A stretch of DNA of 64,000 nucleotides, taken from Carex sylvatica (taxonomy: Eukaryota > Streptophyta > Magnoliopsida > Poales > Cyperaceae). The notes under the pieces are model-generated. The model did no database searches, was not told the DNA's origin, and saw nothing but the letters and a program-made list of their open reading frames with translations. How positions within the stretch are numbered: position 1 is the first letter of the stretch; each line of letters opens with the position of its first letter. Of the stretch, positions 45,038-55,715 are shown in pieces. The stretch is taken from the NCBI GenBank assembly GCA_964058845.1, contig CAXKVR010000044.1:124001-188000 (forward strand), given 5' to 3'. The position numbers and the translations under genes are program-made.

Positions 45038-45272
45038 TTTCTGGTGCACCGTTAACTGGGTTCTATATCCGGTTAACCAATAACCGGACTCTCAATATAC
45101 TTCCGGTTAACCATTTACCGGTTATTTGGTATGGGTCCGGGAAATGGAAACCCAGAAATTTTGTATTTTTCCGGTTAACCACTAACCGGATTGGGTAGAA
45201 ATCGAATTTTGATAAAAATTAGAGTAGATTCCGTAATTTATTAATATTTTTGGACATTTATAAAAATTTCGG
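45038..45272 (-). repeat. Right TIR of the Mutator-like element
   Basis: Inverted partner of 37230-37464, followed directly by TAGGAGCTG. Confidence 0.93.
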
Positions 45273-45351
45273 TAGGAGCTGCATTATGCAGAGTCCGCAT
45301 CGTCTGCATTAACTCAACAAAGCATCTTTTGAGTTAGAGTTAATGTAGAGG

Positions 45352-45575
45352 TAGGCCTGCTAATGAGCGGTAACTCGCTCAAAATTCAGTCTGACCTATT
45401 TATTAATTTATTAAAATTTAGCTCAGTTCAACTTAACTTTGAAGTGCAAAGTCCGATTCGGCTCGGTCCATTAGACTCTTTAGGTTCGGTCCGAACTCGG
45501 CTCGGTCCATTGGACTCTTTAGACTCGGCCCAAACTCGGCTCGGTCCATTGGACTCTTTAGGGTTTAGACTCAAT
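45352..45575. repeat. 39-bp tandem repeat next to a hAT-like terminus
   Basis: Three units start CGGCTCGGTCCATTGGACTC at 45459 (one variant base), 45498 and 45537. They lie just inside TAGGCCTGCTAATGAGCGG (45352), which looks like a hAT end. It may be the left end of the element whose transposase remnant lies at 46390-47515; no right end found. Confidence 0.65.
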
Positions 45576-45579
45576 GAAT

Positions 45580-46385
45580 TATAATATATTTCAAAGGCAT
45601 GTACTAACATTAGCTTGCTGTACCAGTTCGGTAACATAATTATTTTAAAATTTGGCTAAAAAGATGCTCCGTTTGATTAACTAATGTTGATGTTCATGCT
45701 TGTTGTACCCTATATCGAATAAATTTCAAACATAAATTCAACAAACTTTCTTTTCATGCATAACTACAGCAGAATTAATTAAGTTTTAAATGAAACAAAA
45801 GGTAAATTTAAAGAAAAATAATTTCTATAATATTACAAATTGAAGTTTTTAGAGATGCGAGAAATTCAAAAACAACAAATAACCAGAATTCAAAAAAACA
45901 AACAATCCATGAATTAGAGGCACAAAACTCTTCACATTACAAATCAAATGTTAATTAAAATTCATGAGAATCAACATGTTCAAATTTCCTAACAGCAGTC
46001 TTAAGCCAAAACAAAACATCAACTACAATCAAACAAATTTTCTAAAGAACATGAACTTTTGCAAGTAAATCCACAAAAGCATAAAAAACTAAAGCTACTG
46101 GAATCTTCATCTTTTTCAATTACCAGGTGATTTTCTTTTTCCAAACCAAGCACTCCACAAAATATTATATCACTCGCTAATCCTGTGATATTTTATAAAA
46201 GAGTAGATTTTTATTTAAATTAATTATTTCTAACGAAAAAGAATAAATGTGACTCATAGATTAGGGTGTCGAACCATAACATAAATCCTAAGTTAATCAA
46301 TCTAAAAAAGTTTATGATGAGATGTGAATTTCAAATAAGATTTAAATTTTAAAAGAAATTATAAATAAAGTATTTACCTTTAACA
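45580..46385. other. No gene seen
   Basis: AT-rich, probably interior of the presumed hAT element. Confidence 0.45.
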
Positions 46386-46389
46386 CTAA

Positions 46390-47515
46390 TCAAGAATGCG
46401 GCATGAATGGACAGAATTGATCGAAGTTGAAACTCTCATCAATAGAGACAAACCAATCCTTTGAACAAAGGAGTGTCTCAATTGTCTCCAGTGTCATAGA
46501 ACTCCGTATGTGATCTGTCAAGCGACCCGCTGCATTAAAAGCTGACTCAGATGCAACGGTTGACACTTGAACTGCTAAGAAATCCCTAACCATTTTTGCC
46601 AAAGTTGGATACAATTCCGATTTTTTTCTCCACCATTGCAAAATACCAAATTCTTCATCCGACTCTACCACCATAGCATCTTCCAGATAATTATCCAACT
46701 CAGATCTCTTTTGTCGTGATCGATGATTTTGAGAACGAAACTCTTGAAAACTGATCTCAAACTTCTTTTGTTTCTCATTTTGATGTTCCACTTGCGGTGA
46801 CATACTAGTTGTTGCTTGGCCAGTTTTGCTCTCATATTCCTGATATCATTTTTTAAGCAACTTCTCCACACATTCAATTTTTTCTTTGTACGCATCAGTG
46901 CCTTCTCCATATGCAATACCAAAACAGAATTTCACCCATTCAAACTTTTTTCGAGGATCAAAAACACAAGCTAATATTAATATCCCGTTCGACTCTTCCC
47001 AATATTTCTTGAATTTCTTTTGCATTTCCTTTAATAAGCTTTGCAAAATAGAATTGTTATGCTCTTCCAATAAAGTACCACGAATAGTCCACAACTCCTT
47101 CAAAAACTCATGTGAAGAAGGTAGCTTAAAGGTTGAAAATTTCTTTGTTGCATTCCGAAAAACTTGCAAAAAAATTTTCATCTCTACCGCCACATTCTAA
47201 TCCTCCGAACTAAGAACAATCACTGCACTACCATCTCCATATCTTAGCAATGCATCCTTGTACTTGAAAGCTTGAATGACCATATCATATGTCGAATTCC
47301 ATCAAGTGATGTAGTCTAAAGCCAACCATCTTTTAGATAGTAACTGCATCGCATTTAGGATTTGACTGAAAGTTTATAGTCGCGAGTCGCTCGAAGTTAT
47401 GTACCGCATTAACTCTCTAATTTTTGTCAAAGCCTCCCGAATGACCACCATATCATCCTGCACCTCCCGAAGACTACGTACAAACACACCATGAATATGA
47501 TTATGATGCCTATGG
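46390..47515 (-). pseudogene. hAT transposase, C-terminal half, inactivated
   Basis: Reading the minus strand: VRSLREVQDDMVVIREALTK, WLALDYIT*WNSTYDMVIQA, then the hAT-like RNase H helical part (ED*NVAVEMKIFLQVFRNATK, GILILACVFDPRKKFEWVKF). The C-terminal dimerisation domain is ELDNYLEDAMV, ILQWWRKKSELYPTLAKMVR and FLAVQVSTVASESAFNAAGR. At least four in-frame stops interrupt it, at places where family members usually carry Arg (CGA to TGA) or Trp (TGG to TAG); one lies at 46848-46846. The N-terminal zinc finger and first catalytic part are missing. RICESLEEPER/Ac-like family. Confidence 0.9.
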
Positions 47516-48399
47516 ATGTAATTTGAACTTCAAAGTCCTCTTGCTTTTATTGTGAAATTTAACATTCCCCAAACACACCATGAAATTTAACATTCTTGCC
47601 ACATGAATTTCATAACGTCAAAGTCCTCTTGCTTTAATTTTCGCTAGTCTATACCAGCACGCTAAGTCTATTTGACAAGTCCATTTTAAGTTTTCACTTC
47701 AGCTTTTTCAATTTATTGGCATCGACCACATTCTTTAAATTAAATACCTCTCAACTGCCACTCCTCCAAATATATTGTAGATGGGACCTTAGACAAATTA
47801 GACAATGCCTCGTGCTTTTCTTCCAAAAAAAAATGAAATTATCACAGAACAAAATAATAGGAAAAGTTTCCTGTGTGTCCATTTAAATTTTTGAAATAGT
47901 CAATATTTTCATCAAACCACTATAATATTCAATATCTCCATACAAATTTAATATATTTTTTTTCTATCCCTATTAATTCATTTTATTTTTTATTTAATTA
48001 TTTTAAAAGTCTAATTGACCATTATGCCCTTCTAATTGAAACTTGACATCTCCATTAATGTTTAAACAGAATTGAATTTACATGTGAGGAAAGACTCTTT
48101 GTCTTGGCGCCTAATATTTCCTCCCGTCAATTGTAATATTTCCTTTCTTTCTTCTGGAAAATCTGAATTGGACGATTTAGTTGAATCGGTGAAGGGACTC
48201 TTCTCATTTGACGATTTAGTTGAATCTGTGAATTGTATTTCAATTTTTTTATATGTATTTATTGAACTTCTGTCCATCGTGATTTTTATATTCCAACATT
48301 ATGGAGCTCAATAAGTACACTGTGAATCACTTGATGACTTTCAATTTTTGCTCATGCTCGTATCTGATTGTTGTTGGGAATTTGGTTGTTATTTGTATA
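47516..48399. other. No gene supported; one short duplicated stretch
   Basis: GACGATTTAGTTGAATC occurs at 48172 and 48210, translating as the repeated peptide DDLVES in an 80-codon plus frame. There is no other sign of coding. Confidence 0.4.
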
Positions 48400-49085
48400 C
48401 ACTACTACAGAAATAGAGATCGCACACGGACATAAATTAGGGAGCTATAAGAATTTTCTGCCGTGTATAGCATGAGGGTTTAGAAATTCCTGAATAAATT
48501 ACACACGGATATTAATCCGTGTACAATTACTGCGAGCTACACAGATTATTACATAAACAGCCGTGTACAATTCCTTGCCTGTGGCGCTATCCATAACTGA
48601 GCTACACGGATTATGATATAAAAGACCGTGTACGATTCATCTTGCTACACCGACTTTTATACTAACATCCGTGTACAATTATTATTTCTACACGGCTTAT
48701 TACATAAAACCATGTACAATTCCTTGATAACTACACCGATTATTACATAAACAGCCGTGTACAATTAAAGGTACAGGTAATTTTACATAAACATCCATTT
48801 ACGATCACTCTTTCTACACGTACGTCTAGTCTAATATCTGTGTATAATAACTATTTCTACACGACTTATTACATTAATACAATAATGGAGAGGTACACGT
48901 AATTTTACATAAACAGCCATTTACGATCACTCTTTCTATACGTACATCTAGTATAATATCAATGTAGAATAACTCTTTCTATACGGATATTTACATTAAC
49001 AGCTGTGTAGCTCTCTTATATTTTTTATTTTCTCTTTAAATATTTTTCTACACTGTCTTTGGTTAAATATCCGTGTAGAATGGTC
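48400..49085. repeat. CACTA subterminal repeats, left block
   Basis: Hairpin units TACACGGATTATTACATAAA...CCGTGTAC and variants recur about ten times from 48425 to 49070. A GCTAGCC...GCTAGCC pair follows (49118-49140), as in the 3.2-kb CACTA (20697-20722). Confidence 0.88.
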
Positions 49086-49270
49086 TTACTTTTTTTTTCA
49101 ATTTTATTCTTTTTTCGGCTAGCCTCTAGTTTGCTAGCCATTTAAAATCAAATCAATTCCAAAACAGAGAATTTCAAAGATGAGATAGAATACCAAACCC
49201 CTAAATAAAATTATACAAATTTCATGTACACTAAATTACAAAAAATAATGCAAAATTCATGTACACTAAA

Positions 49271-52200
49271 TTATACAAATTCATATTCTGGTTTACAAAA
49301 TTCGGATCGAAACCACCTGGCCCACATACATCTAAATTCATCGATCTGCTCCTTGGAGTAACTCTTTGTCTTTGATGTATACTACAAAAATTCTAAATAT
49401 ATAAGTTACAAAAATACAATATAGCAACTACATCTCTATTTTGCTTTATAAAAATAAATAATTATAACAATGCAACTAATAAAATAAATTTAGTAGAATA
49501 AACTATTAGAGAAAATAAATATTAATTAATATGAAATTACATACCGGATATTGTGGCCATCTGAATTGTATGCCTGTGACAAAATAATACATATAAATCA
49601 TCGTGTAATAACCGCATTTCCAACTGGCCTCCTGTCGCGGGCACTGAAATTTATATTTAGTGGCCTATGTTAGAATGACAATAATTGTTGGAACAAATTA
49701 AATATGAAATTATAAAATTATAGTGTATGCTCACATCGAGCCACTTCCAGTTCAATCTATTTTTGTTCTTGCCCGCATTTTGTAATCCTCCCTCTTGATT
49801 ATATTGCGTAAAAGCCCTTACAAAATTGAGTGATTGTAATTAGCAATTCCAAAATTTGTTTGAAAGAAAATCAAATCATGTGAATTATTATTACTTACTT
49901 TGATAGGCTTGTGCAAATATGTTTGGACTGCTGAGGAGTGATTTTTCCTCGGGGCCGTAAAGAATTCATTATAAAAACAACATTCTCAAGTGGCACAATC
50001 ACAATCAAATACCAGTGGCCCCTGTCGAAGGAGAAAAATTATAGTACTTTAGCGCGCATATAATAGTGACATGTATATTTCAGCATATAATAGTGACACA
50101 AGTGTTTGCTATGGTTCATGGTGTGATTTCAATCTTTTATATTTCACTTTTATTTTCTTTTTTTAATTCTTTAATTGAAATATAAACAATACATAAGTTA
50201 AGGCTAGAAGTAACCTACATTTGGTGGTATGGCAGGAGAATAAATTTTTTGCGCTCCTTACGAGCTTGATGCAACGCTTTACACATGTACTCGACAGACG
50301 CATCCTCATATCATTTCACCATCGAAGCATTAAGTCTGCTGGGGTCCAAAAATGCACACAAGTTCACTTTACCTTTGGAATTGATCTCACGGTATTTTTG
50401 AACTAGGAACCTGAAAAATCATCATTTCACATTGGAATATATATATTTGAGTGCTATACACATGATATAAATAATTTTTGGTCACTAACATGAGAAAAAC
50501 AGTGATGACTCCCACATCGAGCCATTTATCTTTTGACAAGGTGGCATGTAGAAAGTCATTGAATTCTTTGAAAGGTAGCACGACCTCCCCGCCTTCGTGT
50601 AGAAACATCTCGGGGGGGGACAGTGAATGTAACACCCGTCATGCCCTCGAGTGCCTTAATCAAGCAAGTGTGGAGAGCCCGCAAATTATCAGGCAAACGG
50701 CTAACCTCTTCTTCGGTTAGCCCCGTACGGTCTAGTGGCGCATCTACTGGCATAATTGATGTACCTGGCGCATCAGCCCCGACGACTGGCCCATCTATTG
50801 GCGCATCTACTAGCGCATTAGGAGATTTTGGCGCATCAACCGAGATGACTATTTCTTTGCCCCCCCCCCCGTATCGGTGACAAAGCTTCGTCCGCATCAT
50901 CTCTTCGTGTCTGTATCAAATTTTGTACATTTTTCAAGTATTTCAAAAGAATGATTTGAATGTAACAAACGATATTGATTATTTAGAGACTACCTTATCC
51001 AAAATAATTTGACTCTTGGGCCATTGGACATGCATGTGGCGGGCATCATCAAGCACGGACATACCCTCTCCAGGGACAGGAAGAGGCACCCTCTTAGCCC
51101 ATTCCTCTACGATCATGTCAATAAAAATACAGAGATGGTTGGGCCTTAGCTGAGCACCGACTGCAGGAGGATGTACAATGCCCTTAGCAATGGTCAGAGG
51201 AGTAGCACCGAGATATATAACGAGGTCGCATGCTCTGGTCTCCTGCAATAATTATCAGCAACTAGTTATTTTTAGAATGAAATATTGTCTAACAAGTTAA
51301 TCAAAATTATCTTTAGATTATGAACAAGTAGTGATTACCTTTAGATTGTCGAAATCGCCTAGCACTTCGGTCCCGGATGCTTGACTACTTCGCCAAATTT
51401 TCAGCAAAATGGGAGGTTAATGCACGGATGGCTGCAAAATTTGGTTCATTTGGTTCTGAAATCTTGATTCCAGCTCAGCCAGCATTCCGTCATACTCCAT
51501 TCTAATCTCCTGGCGTACCTCCTGGCGCATCTCCTCCAACCTTGATTCCATCTCGTCTTTGTTAACTTTGGCACGAGGTCTTCTTCGGAGTTTTGGTCCG
51601 TCGAATACGTCCTTCCAGCCCCTGTAGACCGATACACCCCTGACTCGACCTGTGTGTTCTTTATCCCCGAGCGCTGCGGACAAGGAATCATCCACTCTTT
51701 TGATAGTTCGGGAGCCCGAATTTACCTCCTCCTCCACATCCAACTGGTAATAAAAAATATATATAGTTACAACAAAAGACAAAGTAATGTACACAAAATT
51801 ATAATTTTGTTTGAATGACACAAAGTTATAACAAAAGACTGTTACCATTTTCTGAGCCACGGGTTGCACATCTTCTGGGAGTACTATCCTCCCGTCAGAG
51901 GTTACCTCAGATCTTCCCATGAGCCAGACTTAGGCCCTATAATTTTGGAACCTAAGCACGGGTGAGTCAGAATCTTTATTTTTCTCCAGAATTTTTGCCC
52001 ATTCTTCCTCCTTACCCTCGTAACCACCTGACCCTAATTTCTGTGGGTACTTGTTCATTTTCACGATCCTACTGCTCTCCTCACTTTTTTTCTTCACACA
52101 TCAAAGTAAATCAATTAGCTCAAGGAAGATAAGTACAGATCGAGAAAGAACAAAAACTAAGTTAATGGCTACATTTATATACCTTGAATTCTTCTGTGGA

Positions 52201-52830
52201 CTTCAAAGCTTGGAACTTCTCCCACTCCTCTTGTTTCAGCCAAGGATAGTATCCCATTGGATTTCTCCCTGTCTCCATGAAATTTTTTTTCAGCATGCTT
52301 TTGTATTGCTTCCAATCTTCATTCATTATCTTCAAAGTCTTTATCTTTTTCGTGGACTTTGGGTTGTCATCCTTGATGTTCCACTGAGCCTGATTGACAA
52401 CAAAATTACTGCATGTAATTAGTTCATGTACAATAATCAAAATAAAAAATAGAATTGTTAAGTACTTTACCTTCACAATGTTCCATCATTTGTTCTTATC
52501 TTTGTTATCGAACTTATCCCAACTCTCAACCAAGATAGAGGCATTTTGCTTCGCCAAAAGGCTACACCAATTTGAGTACTCTGACCTATTTGAATCCTTC
52601 GCAGATCTGTCTTTCCTAAACTCGATTTGCAAATCCTTCTTCTCTGAGGTCTCCGTGCACATTGTCGGACCTCTTTTCTTTTTTGCATTATGAGCCTGCA
52701 GGTCCTCTACTTCCAATATCAGATCTGCCTACGGGCCCTCTTCTTCCAATATTATATTTGCATGTGGGTCCTCTTCTTCCAATGTCATATCTACATTCTC
52801 ACTTGAATGTGATATGGTTCTTTCTATAAA
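49271..52830 (-). pseudogene. TNPA-like CACTA protein with C-terminal Ulp1-type protease domain
   Basis: The N-terminal part contains a LEEEDPH/LEEEGP repeat (52720-52830) and KKKRGPTMCT. The En/Spm core (Transposase_24 type) includes YPQKLGSGGYEGKEEEW, LGDKEHTGRVRGVSVYRGWK and a Lys/Glu coiled-coil (VNKDEMESRLEEMRQEVRQE). Downstream blocks are LVIYLGATPLTIAKGIVHPP and KDKWLDVGVITVF. A Ulp1-like protease follows: FLDPSRL (about 50340), KKFILLPYH, HWYLIVIVP (catalytic His region, about 50015) and CPRQEASWKCGYYTMIYMYY (catalytic Cys, about 49600). The end is YTSKTKSYSKEQIDEFRCMW, with TAA at 49271. Stops occur at RA*VWLMGRS (about 51935) and in the EEEGP* repeat, so it is dead. Exon limits are only partly resolved. 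Confidence 0.8.
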
Positions 52831-53370
52831 AAAAAATATTACTACAAAACAAGCACAATTATCATTTGCATAATTCAGTAAATTTTTTTTCTTTTTAGGA
52901 AAATGTAAATGAAAGTCTAAACTACATGCTTGCCAAGTTTTAGGATTTTTGTAATTTTCTAGATACTTTTAATAAGTGTTTGAATACAGGGGGCAGATTG
53001 GTAAATGATGCAGAAAACAACAGTTTTTGAATTTTCAGAAAGCAAACTTTAAAAATAGCTAGTAAATCATAGAAAAATACTATGAATGTAAAATTTAGGT
53101 CTAAAGTATGTCTAAAATAGAGAGAGAGAGAGAGAGCAGAGACCGAGAGAGCGGAGCTTACAAACTCAATGGGCGAGGTGAGAGGAGAGCGACAGAGAGT
53201 GGAGACAGAGCTAGCACCAAGAGAGAGAAACACCAACAGTGGCAGCACAAAGAGAGAGGCACCACCAAGACACAGAAAGAGAGAGGAAGAGACGTGGGGG
53301 TTTAGGGTTTAGAGGAGATGAGGAGATTTTGAAAGGAAGACAGAGACGAAGCGCACATCTTATTTTGCGT
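52830..53370 (-). other. 5' leader/intron region of the TNPA-like gene
   Basis: A CT-rich leader on the minus strand (53105-53345), as in the other CACTA genes here. The sequence below it is probably an intron. The open frames in the GA/CT repeat are composition artefacts. Confidence 0.5.
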
Positions 53371-53373
53371 AAA

Positions 53374-53382
53374 CCATTTATA
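53374..53382 (-). promoter_or_regulatory. TATA box of the TNPA-like gene
   Basis: TATAAATGG on the minus strand, overlapping the first subterminal hairpin and just upstream of the CT-rich leader. Confidence 0.55.
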
Positions 53383-54115
53383 CACGTACGTTTAATTAAA
53401 CGTCCGTGTACGAAATAATTTCTACATGCTTATTTAATTAAAAATTCATTTAGCAAACTAAGAGAGCTACATGGATGTTTACATAAACAACCGTTTACAA
53501 AGGTAAGAGAGCTACACGTATAATATTAAACAACCATTTAGAAATATGATATATACGCGAAATAAAATGCGCGCCTATAGTTTTCCAAATTTTACAAATT
53601 CCACAGTTGCATTTATTATTTCAGAGTTTTATAGCGATGTTGTTTCGCCTTTCCACAACAAATGATACAATATCATAATATATTTAATATTTAACAACAG
53701 ATCATACAAAAACACACAACATTATAAAATTATAATATATTTAACAATGATAAACGTTTCCAGATTATTTTTTAAATTCCAGATTTTAAAATAAAAGACA
53801 CCTTTTTAAGTTTTGCATTTAAACTGCAATAAATAAATTACATTTAAATAAATTTGTATTTATTATTTCAGAGTTTGAAGCGATGTCGTTCCGTCTTCCA
53901 GGGTAAATAATAATTTAAAATGAATATTTCAGTTTAAATAATAAATACCAAACTTAAATATTTAAAATAAAATATCCATTTAGAAAAACTATCGTACTTA
54001 ATTAAACAACTGTGTCGAAAAGATATAGGAGCTACACGGATATTTAGTTAAACATCCATGTACGATAGGTTTTCTACACGGTATTTTAATTAAATGACCG
54101 TGTAGAAAGTTAAAT
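53375..54115. repeat. CACTA subterminal repeats, internal block
   Basis: ACACGTACGTTTAATTAAAC, GAGCTACATGGATGTTTAC and CTACACGGTATTTTAATTAA with complementary halves, in two clusters (53375-53550 and 54000-54115). One further unit lies at 54968-55003. Confidence 0.8.
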
Positions 54116-54236
54116 TTTAAATTAAATATATTTTTTATTAAATTTTTTAGAAGACAAAATGACTCATCAAACTTTCTTTTAATCTGAGAAACTCCCTCAT
54201 TTCGATCAAAATTCTGAGATTTTATAAGAATTAGAA

Positions 54237-54503
54237 ATGGCAGCTTCCTCAAATGTGCCACCGGCCCCCGACCCCTCAAATGTGCCATGGCCATGGCCCC
54301 CCGGCTATGTCCCTCCCGAAGTCTCTCAAACCTATTTCCAACTCTCTCTCCGGCTTTGAAAGGCCTCGTTCCAACTACAGGAGGACATGGCCATGACCGC
54401 CATCAAAAGACGTGCCACAACAAAGCCCAAGGTGGCACCCACCACCAAAGCCCTACAAAAGGAGTGGCGATCGATTGATCTTGCCAAAGAGACCCTGGAT
54501 TAA
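54237..54503 (+). pseudogene. Small Pro-rich plus-strand frame, one stop, unknown
   Basis: ATG at 54237 gives MAASSNVPPAPDPSNVPWPW, PPGYVPPEVSQ, then TGA at 54357-54359. The same frame resumes for 47 codons with a Lys/Thr-rich segment (AIKRRATTKPKVAPTTKALQ) ending TAA at 54501. GC content is above the surroundings. It may be a relic of a third CACTA-encoded protein or a captured host exon. I do not recognise it. Confidence 0.35.
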
Positions 54504-54509
54504 AAGGAG

Positions 54510-55715
54510 GGGGTCAAATCAAGGGGCAATCAATGGCAATCCATTTGAAGCCCCTTGGCCTGATCCTAATTAATTTAGCTAGCTAGGATCCATTTTTTTT
54601 GTTTTCTTCTTCCATATTTTGTTTAATCAGTTTTTTTTGGTCTATGGAGGATACTTTTTTTTGTTTTCTTCTTCCATATTTAGCTAGCTAGGATTCTTTT
54701 GATGTAATATATTTTGTTCTTAATTTAATCAGCATTGTGTTTTTTATAAATTTTTCTTTTTTGTTAAATAATTGATGTTATCTAAATAATTAATACTGTT
54801 ATAGATATAAATTAATTAGTAGTACAAAACAACCAACAAATAACTATCTAAATAATTAATGTTGTCTATATAATCTGATTTGAAAACATAAATTAACATT
54901 TTACTTGATATGAAGAATAATTTCTGGATTTACAAAATAATTATAAAAATATAACATAGAATACCTATTTGCACGGATGTTTAATTAAATGTCCGTGTAG
55001 AATATATGACAATTAATTATTTTTAATTCAAAGTGATTATTATGAGTTCGATCCATTTTATTTTATGACATTAATTTCATTAAAATAATATAATCACGTT
55101 TCTAATAATTTTTTAAATGCAAAAAATAAAATCATACTGGCCTAACTCTTCATGAGTAGATAGAATCGTACTGTCCTAAACACATTAAAATTAATTTATA
55201 AACTACATATCTTTATTTTGACTGCTTGACTTTATACTAAATTAGTTCAAACATTTATAAATTTGACATGTAAATGCATTATTCATGAAGTAGCTAGTTT
55301 GGGTACATTACACATGCAAATATACACACTATGTGTAATAACATAGCCTAATATGTATAATGTATACATAGTACCAATTTGAGCCAATAAACTCACCACT
55401 GACAAACAAATATAAAAAATAAATTAAATTTGATTGAAAAGAAATAAGATAAATTAAATTAAAAAAATAAATGTACTAAATACAAATATAAAAAATCTAA
55501 ACCTAATCAAATATAAAAAATTTAACCAAATCGATACAATTAAACAATAAAAAAGATAAATTAATCCAAACTTGTTCGATTATGTATACATTAGTAAAGA
55601 GATCATAACTGGCGACATGCCAAAAAATAAATATTATAAAAGAAATACAAAATTTTAAATGAGAAATAAATATCCAAAGATAGATAGAATCAACCTTAAG
55701 TCTTTAGTCTAACTC
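54510..55715. other. No gene seen
   Basis: AT-rich. TTGTTTTCTTCTTCCATATT is duplicated at 54600 and 54662. About 55185-55290 matches the CTAGGATGTT MITE family. Confidence 0.5.

Larger units (their letters stand above)
37230..45272. mobile_element. Complete Mutator-like element carrying mudrA and a PMD gene (8.0 kb)
   Basis: Termini CCGAAATTTTTATAAATGTC on both ends, inverted. Perfect 9-bp TSD TAGGAGCTG at 37221-37229 and 45273-45281. TIRs are about 235 bp. Contents: decayed mudrA (plus), a small ORF (plus), a PMD gene (minus, convergent), and low-complexity AT sequence before the right TIR. The element is structurally complete but cannot make its own transposase. Confidence 0.95.

Noticed and set aside
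48072..48314. 80-codon plus frame with repeated DDLVES
   Set aside because: Short duplication only; no homology or codon evidence.
53108..53305. Arg/Glu-rich plus frame
   Set aside because: Purine repeat complementary to a CT-rich leader.
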